Assembly (NCBI GenBank): GCA_014655195.1
Contig: BNBH01000001.1
Coordinates: forward strand, 310,001 to 374,000
Reading direction: 5' to 3'
Source of the DNA: Streptomyces cellulosae
GTDB taxonomy: Bacteria > Actinomycetota > Actinomycetes > Streptomycetales > Streptomycetaceae
Length of the DNA: 64,000 nucleotides
The translations under genes were made by a program, and so were the position numbers. Shown here in pieces: positions 61,811 to 64,000 of the stretch (within the stretch, counting starts at the first letter, position 1; the number at the start of each line of letters is the position of its first letter). The notes under the pieces are model-generated. The model did no database searches. It saw only the letters and a program-made list of their open reading frames with translations, and was not told the origin of the DNA.

Positions 61811-62671
61811 ATGGCCAGTCAGACGGATTCCACGGACGCCGGCGACCTGCCGACGCCCTCCACGCAGGCCGGGCGGGACGGACTCGACGCGATTCTGGCC
61901 CACCCGGGCAAGGCGCTGATCGCGCTCGACTTCGACGGCACGCTCGCGCCGATCGTGCCCGACCCCGAGCAGGCCCGCGCCCACCCGGACGCGGTGCCGA
62001 CGCTCGCCGCGCTCGCCCCGGAGGTGGCCGCGGTGGCCGTCGTGACGGGCCGCCCGCCGGGGGTCGCGGTGCGGCACGGCGGTTTCGCGGGCGTGCCCGG
62101 TCTCGAGCACCTGGTGGTGCTCGGCCATTACGGCGCCGAGCGGTGGGACGCGGTGACCGGTTCCGTCACCGCGCCGGCCCCGCATCCCGGCGTCGCCGCC
62201 GCCCGCGCGGAGCTGCCGGGGCTGCTCGACCGGGTGGGGGCGTGGCAGGGCACGTGGATCGAGGAGAAGGGGCGGGCCGTCGCCGTCCACACCCGCAGGG
62301 CGTCCGACCCGCAGGCGGCCTTCGAGGCGCTGCGCGCCCCGCTGGCGGACCTTGCGACGCGGCACGGTCTTGTCGTGGAGCCGGGGCGGCTGGTGCTGGA
62401 GCTGCGGCCGCCGGGGATGGACAAGGGGGTCGCGCTGCTGGAGTACGCGCGGGAGATCGGGGCGGGGTCGGTTCTTTACGCCGGTGACGACCTGGGCGAC
62501 CTGGCCGCCTTCACGGCGGTCGACAAACTCCGTGCCTCCGGCACGCCCGGGGTGCTGGTGTGCAGCGGCAGCGAGGAGGTCACGGAGCTGCGTGAGCGGG
62601 CGGACCTGGTGGTGGACGGCCCGGCGGGCGTGGTGCGCCTGCTCCGGGCGCTGGCAGCCCGGCTCGCCTGA
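61811..62671 (+). CDS. otsB: Trehalose-6-phosphate phosphatase (or GpgP-like)
   Basis: HAD-family phosphatase, 286 residues: motif I ALDFDGTLAPIV with Asp40 and Asp42, motif II VVTGR, and motif IV YAGDDLGDLAAF. It hydrolyses trehalose-6-P; because gpgS is in the same locus, glucosyl-3-phosphoglycerate could be an additional substrate, but no clue in the sequence separates the two. ATG 61811 chosen over a GTG at 61793 that overlaps otsA. Terminator follows. Confidence 0.9.
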   Translation: MASQTDSTDAGDLPTPSTQAGRDGLDAILAHPGKALIALDFDGTLAPIVPDPEQARAHPDAVPTLAALAPEVAAVAVVTGRPPGVAVRHGGFAGVPGLEHLVVLGHYGAERWDAVTGSVTAPAPHPGVAAARAELPGLLDRVGAWQGTWIEEKGRAVAVHTRRASDPQAAFEALRAPLADLATRHGLVVEPGRLVLELRPPGMDKGVALLEYAREIGAGSVLYAGDDLGDLAAFTAVDKLRASGTPGVLVCSGSEEVTELRERADLVVDGPAGVVRLLRALAARLA

Positions 62672-62674
62672 CGA

Positions 62675-62706
62675 GGGGTTCCGCCCCCGCCGGGGCGGAA
62701 CACCCC
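62675..62706. terminator. Bidirectional terminator, otsB / DUF3263
   Basis: A 9-bp stem TTCCGCCCC/GGGGCGGAA (62679-62687 with 62692-62700) with flanking GGGG and CCCC, between the convergent stops. Confidence 0.7.
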
Positions 62707-62936
62707 TACCGCTCCCCGCGCCGCGCCTCCCGCACCCGCCGCAGCCGGTTCACCGTCACGGGATCGTGGGCCAAGGCCCGCGGATCATCGAGCAGCGCGT
62801 TCAGCAGTTGGTAGTACCGCACCGGCACCAACCCCAGCTCCTCCCGAATCACCCGCTCCTTCACCCCGGGCGACACAACCCCCCGCCGCTCCAGCGCGAG
62901 CACCGCCCGCTCGATCTCCCCCAGCTCCTCACCCAT
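62706..62936 (-). CDS. DUF3263 domain protein
   Basis: 76-residue actinobacterial protein of unknown function, helical, DNA-binding-like: EIERAVLALERRGVVSPGVKERVIREELGLVPVRYYQLLNALLDD, ending in a basic RRVREARRGER. The helix-turn-helix look is an inference. Leaderless start: minus-strand TAGCCT (62948-62943) lies 6 bases before the ATG. Confidence 0.9.
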   Translation of the reverse strand: MGEELGEIERAVLALERRGVVSPGVKERVIREELGLVPVRYYQLLNALLDDPRALAHDPVTVNRLRRVREARRGER

Positions 62937-62948
62937 GCCGGCAGGCTA
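62937..62948 (-). promoter_or_regulatory. -10 box, leaderless start of DUF3263 gene
   Basis: TAGCCT on the minus strand (62948 to 62943) with 6 bases to the ATG at 62936. Confidence 0.45.
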
Positions 62949-62952
62949 ACCG

Positions 62953-64000
62953 CTACGCCGCGTTCTCCGCCCGCACGGCAGCCGCCTGCAGCTCCCCCAG
63001 CACGCCCGCGGGGCTGCCCCCGGGCGCCACGGCCCGCCCGATCTTCTGCTTGATCGCCGCGTTCACCGCGGCCCACGACGTCTTGCCCACCGGGTACAGC
63101 TCCGACAGCGGCAACTGGTCGAGGAACGGCTTGAGTTCCTTGTCCTGCCCCGACGCCGCCATCGCCCGCGACGCGGAGTTGGTGACCGGCAGGAGGTCGT
63201 ACTCGCGGGAGAAGTTCAGCACGTTCTCCTCGCTGTAGACGAAGTCGAGGAAGTCGCCGATCTCGTCGCGGTGCCCGTTCTTCTCGAACGCCATCATCCA
63301 GTCGGCGACACCCAGCGTGGACGGCGTCTCGCCGTCGGCGCCGGGGATCGGCACCATGCCGTACTTCACGCCCTTCTTCTTCGCCATCTCCATCAGCGAG
63401 GGATGCCCGTTGAGCATGCCGACGTCGCCCGCGGCGAACGCCTCGAACGCCTTCGCGCGGTCGAGCTTGCCGGGGGCGACGGGCCCGGTGAGGCCCTTGC
63501 CGACGAGTTCGTCGCGCAGCCAGCTGAAGGTCTCGACGTTCTCCGTGGAGTCGATGCCGTAGGTGCCGCCGATGTCGGTGTAGCCGCCGTCGCCGCTGAG
63601 CAGCCACTGGAGGGTCTCGGCCTGCGCCTCCTCGGGGCCGAGGGGGAGCGCGTACGGGAACTTCACCCCGTTCGCCTTGAGCGCCTCGGCGCACTCGACC
63701 AGCTCGTCCCAGGTCTCGGGCGGGGTGAGCCCGGCCTCGGCGAAGAGGGACTTGTTGTAGAAGAGCAGCCGCGTGGAGGCGGCGAACGGCATGCCGTACT
63801 GCACGCTGTTGAGCTCGCCGGCGCCGGAGAGCTGGGAGAGGAAGTCCGCCTGGACGGGGATGGAGAGCAGGTCGCCGGCGCGGTAGAGCAGGCCCTGGGA
63901 GGCGTAGTCGGCGTACGCGCCGATCTGGGCCATGTCCGGCGGGCTGCCGGCGTCGACCATCTCCTTGACCTTGCGGTCGACGTCGTTCCACGAGTACACG
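62953..64000 (-). CDS. Sugar ABC transporter substrate-binding protein (5' end cut)
   Basis: The frame is open at the right window edge, so the signal peptide and N-terminus are missing; about 349 residues are visible. Family 1 extracellular solute-binding protein: PDMAQIGAYADYASQGLL, QYGMPFAASTRLLFYNKSLFAEAGLTPPETWDELVECAEALKANG, TLQWLLSGDGGYTDI, GDVGMLNGHPSLMEMAKKKG. It should be a lipoprotein on the outer membrane face that delivers a carbohydrate to an ABC importer encoded outside the window. Sugar unknown. Confidence 0.92.
   Translation of the reverse strand, partial: VYSWNDVDRKVKEMVDAGSPPDMAQIGAYADYASQGLLYRAGDLLSIPVQADFLSQLSGAGELNSVQYGMPFAASTRLLFYNKSLFAEAGLTPPETWDELVECAEALKANGVKFPYALPLGPEEAQAETLQWLLSGDGGYTDIGGTYGIDSTENVETFSWLRDELVGKGLTGPVAPGKLDRAKAFEAFAAGDVGMLNGHPSLMEMAKKKGVKYGMVPIPGADGETPSTLGVADWMMAFEKNGHRDEIGDFLDFVYSEENVLNFSREYDLLPVTNSASRAMAASGQDKELKPFLDQLPLSELYPVGKTSWAAVNAAIKQKIGRAVAPGGSPAGVLGELQAAAVRAENAA

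Overview
This window looks like a chromosomal core segment of a Streptomyces. The DNA is very G+C rich, codons end almost always in G or C, GTG and TTG starts are common, and only one TTA codon was found in a gene. Actinobacterial marker genes are present: DUF397/Scr1 pair, DUF2530, DUF3027, DUF3263, DUF2771, WYL regulator, HelR-like factor, glucosyl-3-phosphoglycerate synthase and groEL2. The order thrC - moaD-like - cold-shock gene - groEL2 is one I recall from Streptomyces chromosomes. I saw no phage, transposase, CRISPR array, tRNA or rRNA. The only clear decay is in two frameshifted genes, one Uma2-like and one DUF3800.

Layout. 1-8.8 kb: end of a cytochrome P450 gene, serC, a secreted beta-propeller protein, a GDSL hydrolase, an aldo/keto reductase, thpR with a tiny membrane protein, a broken Uma2 gene, and a marR-MFS efflux pair. 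8.8-20 kb: transport-rich block with an NCS2 purine permease, a CtpE-like P-type ATPase, an NhaA-thioredoxin fusion, a 1039-residue Hsp90/sacsin-type ATPase and an ArsB-like permease. 20-27.4 kb: M23 peptidase with a long leader, Scr1/DUF397 pair, VOC protein with divergent WYL regulator, a nuclease-fold protein, DUF3027 and an MFS protein. 27.4-31 kb: DUF2771 lipoprotein followed by futalosine-pathway menaquinone genes mqnB and mqnD, a long cold-shock protein, a HAD phosphatase, then a 93-bp tandem repeat. 31-42.6 kb: DNA and RNA polymerase maintenance (helicase-associated protein, XPB helicase, HelR-like ATPase) around a DrrAB-type exporter and its divergent regulator. 42.6-54.5 kb: small-enzyme block with CutC, DinB-type enzymes, Vgb lyase-like protein, a broken DUF3800 gene, MurR/MurQ, an MFS pump and an OYE reductase. 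54.5-64 kb: groEL2 with two CIRCE elements, cspA, moaD-like gene, thrC behind a SAM-I riboswitch, gpgS, otsA, otsB, DUF3263 and the end of a sugar-binding lipoprotein gene.

Functional links. mqnB and mqnD are consecutive steps of menaquinone synthesis. murQ recycles peptidoglycan sugar under an RpiR-type regulator. gpgS-otsA-otsB supplies glucose-based compatible solutes. serC and thrC are amino-acid genes, and thrC carries a methionine-status sensor. Several exporters sit beside their own regulators, with readable inverted repeats between them. Thirteen genes have a TANNNT -10-like hexamer 6-7 bases before the start codon, which points to many leaderless transcripts.

All calls come from reading the sequence and from family knowledge. 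No database search was run.
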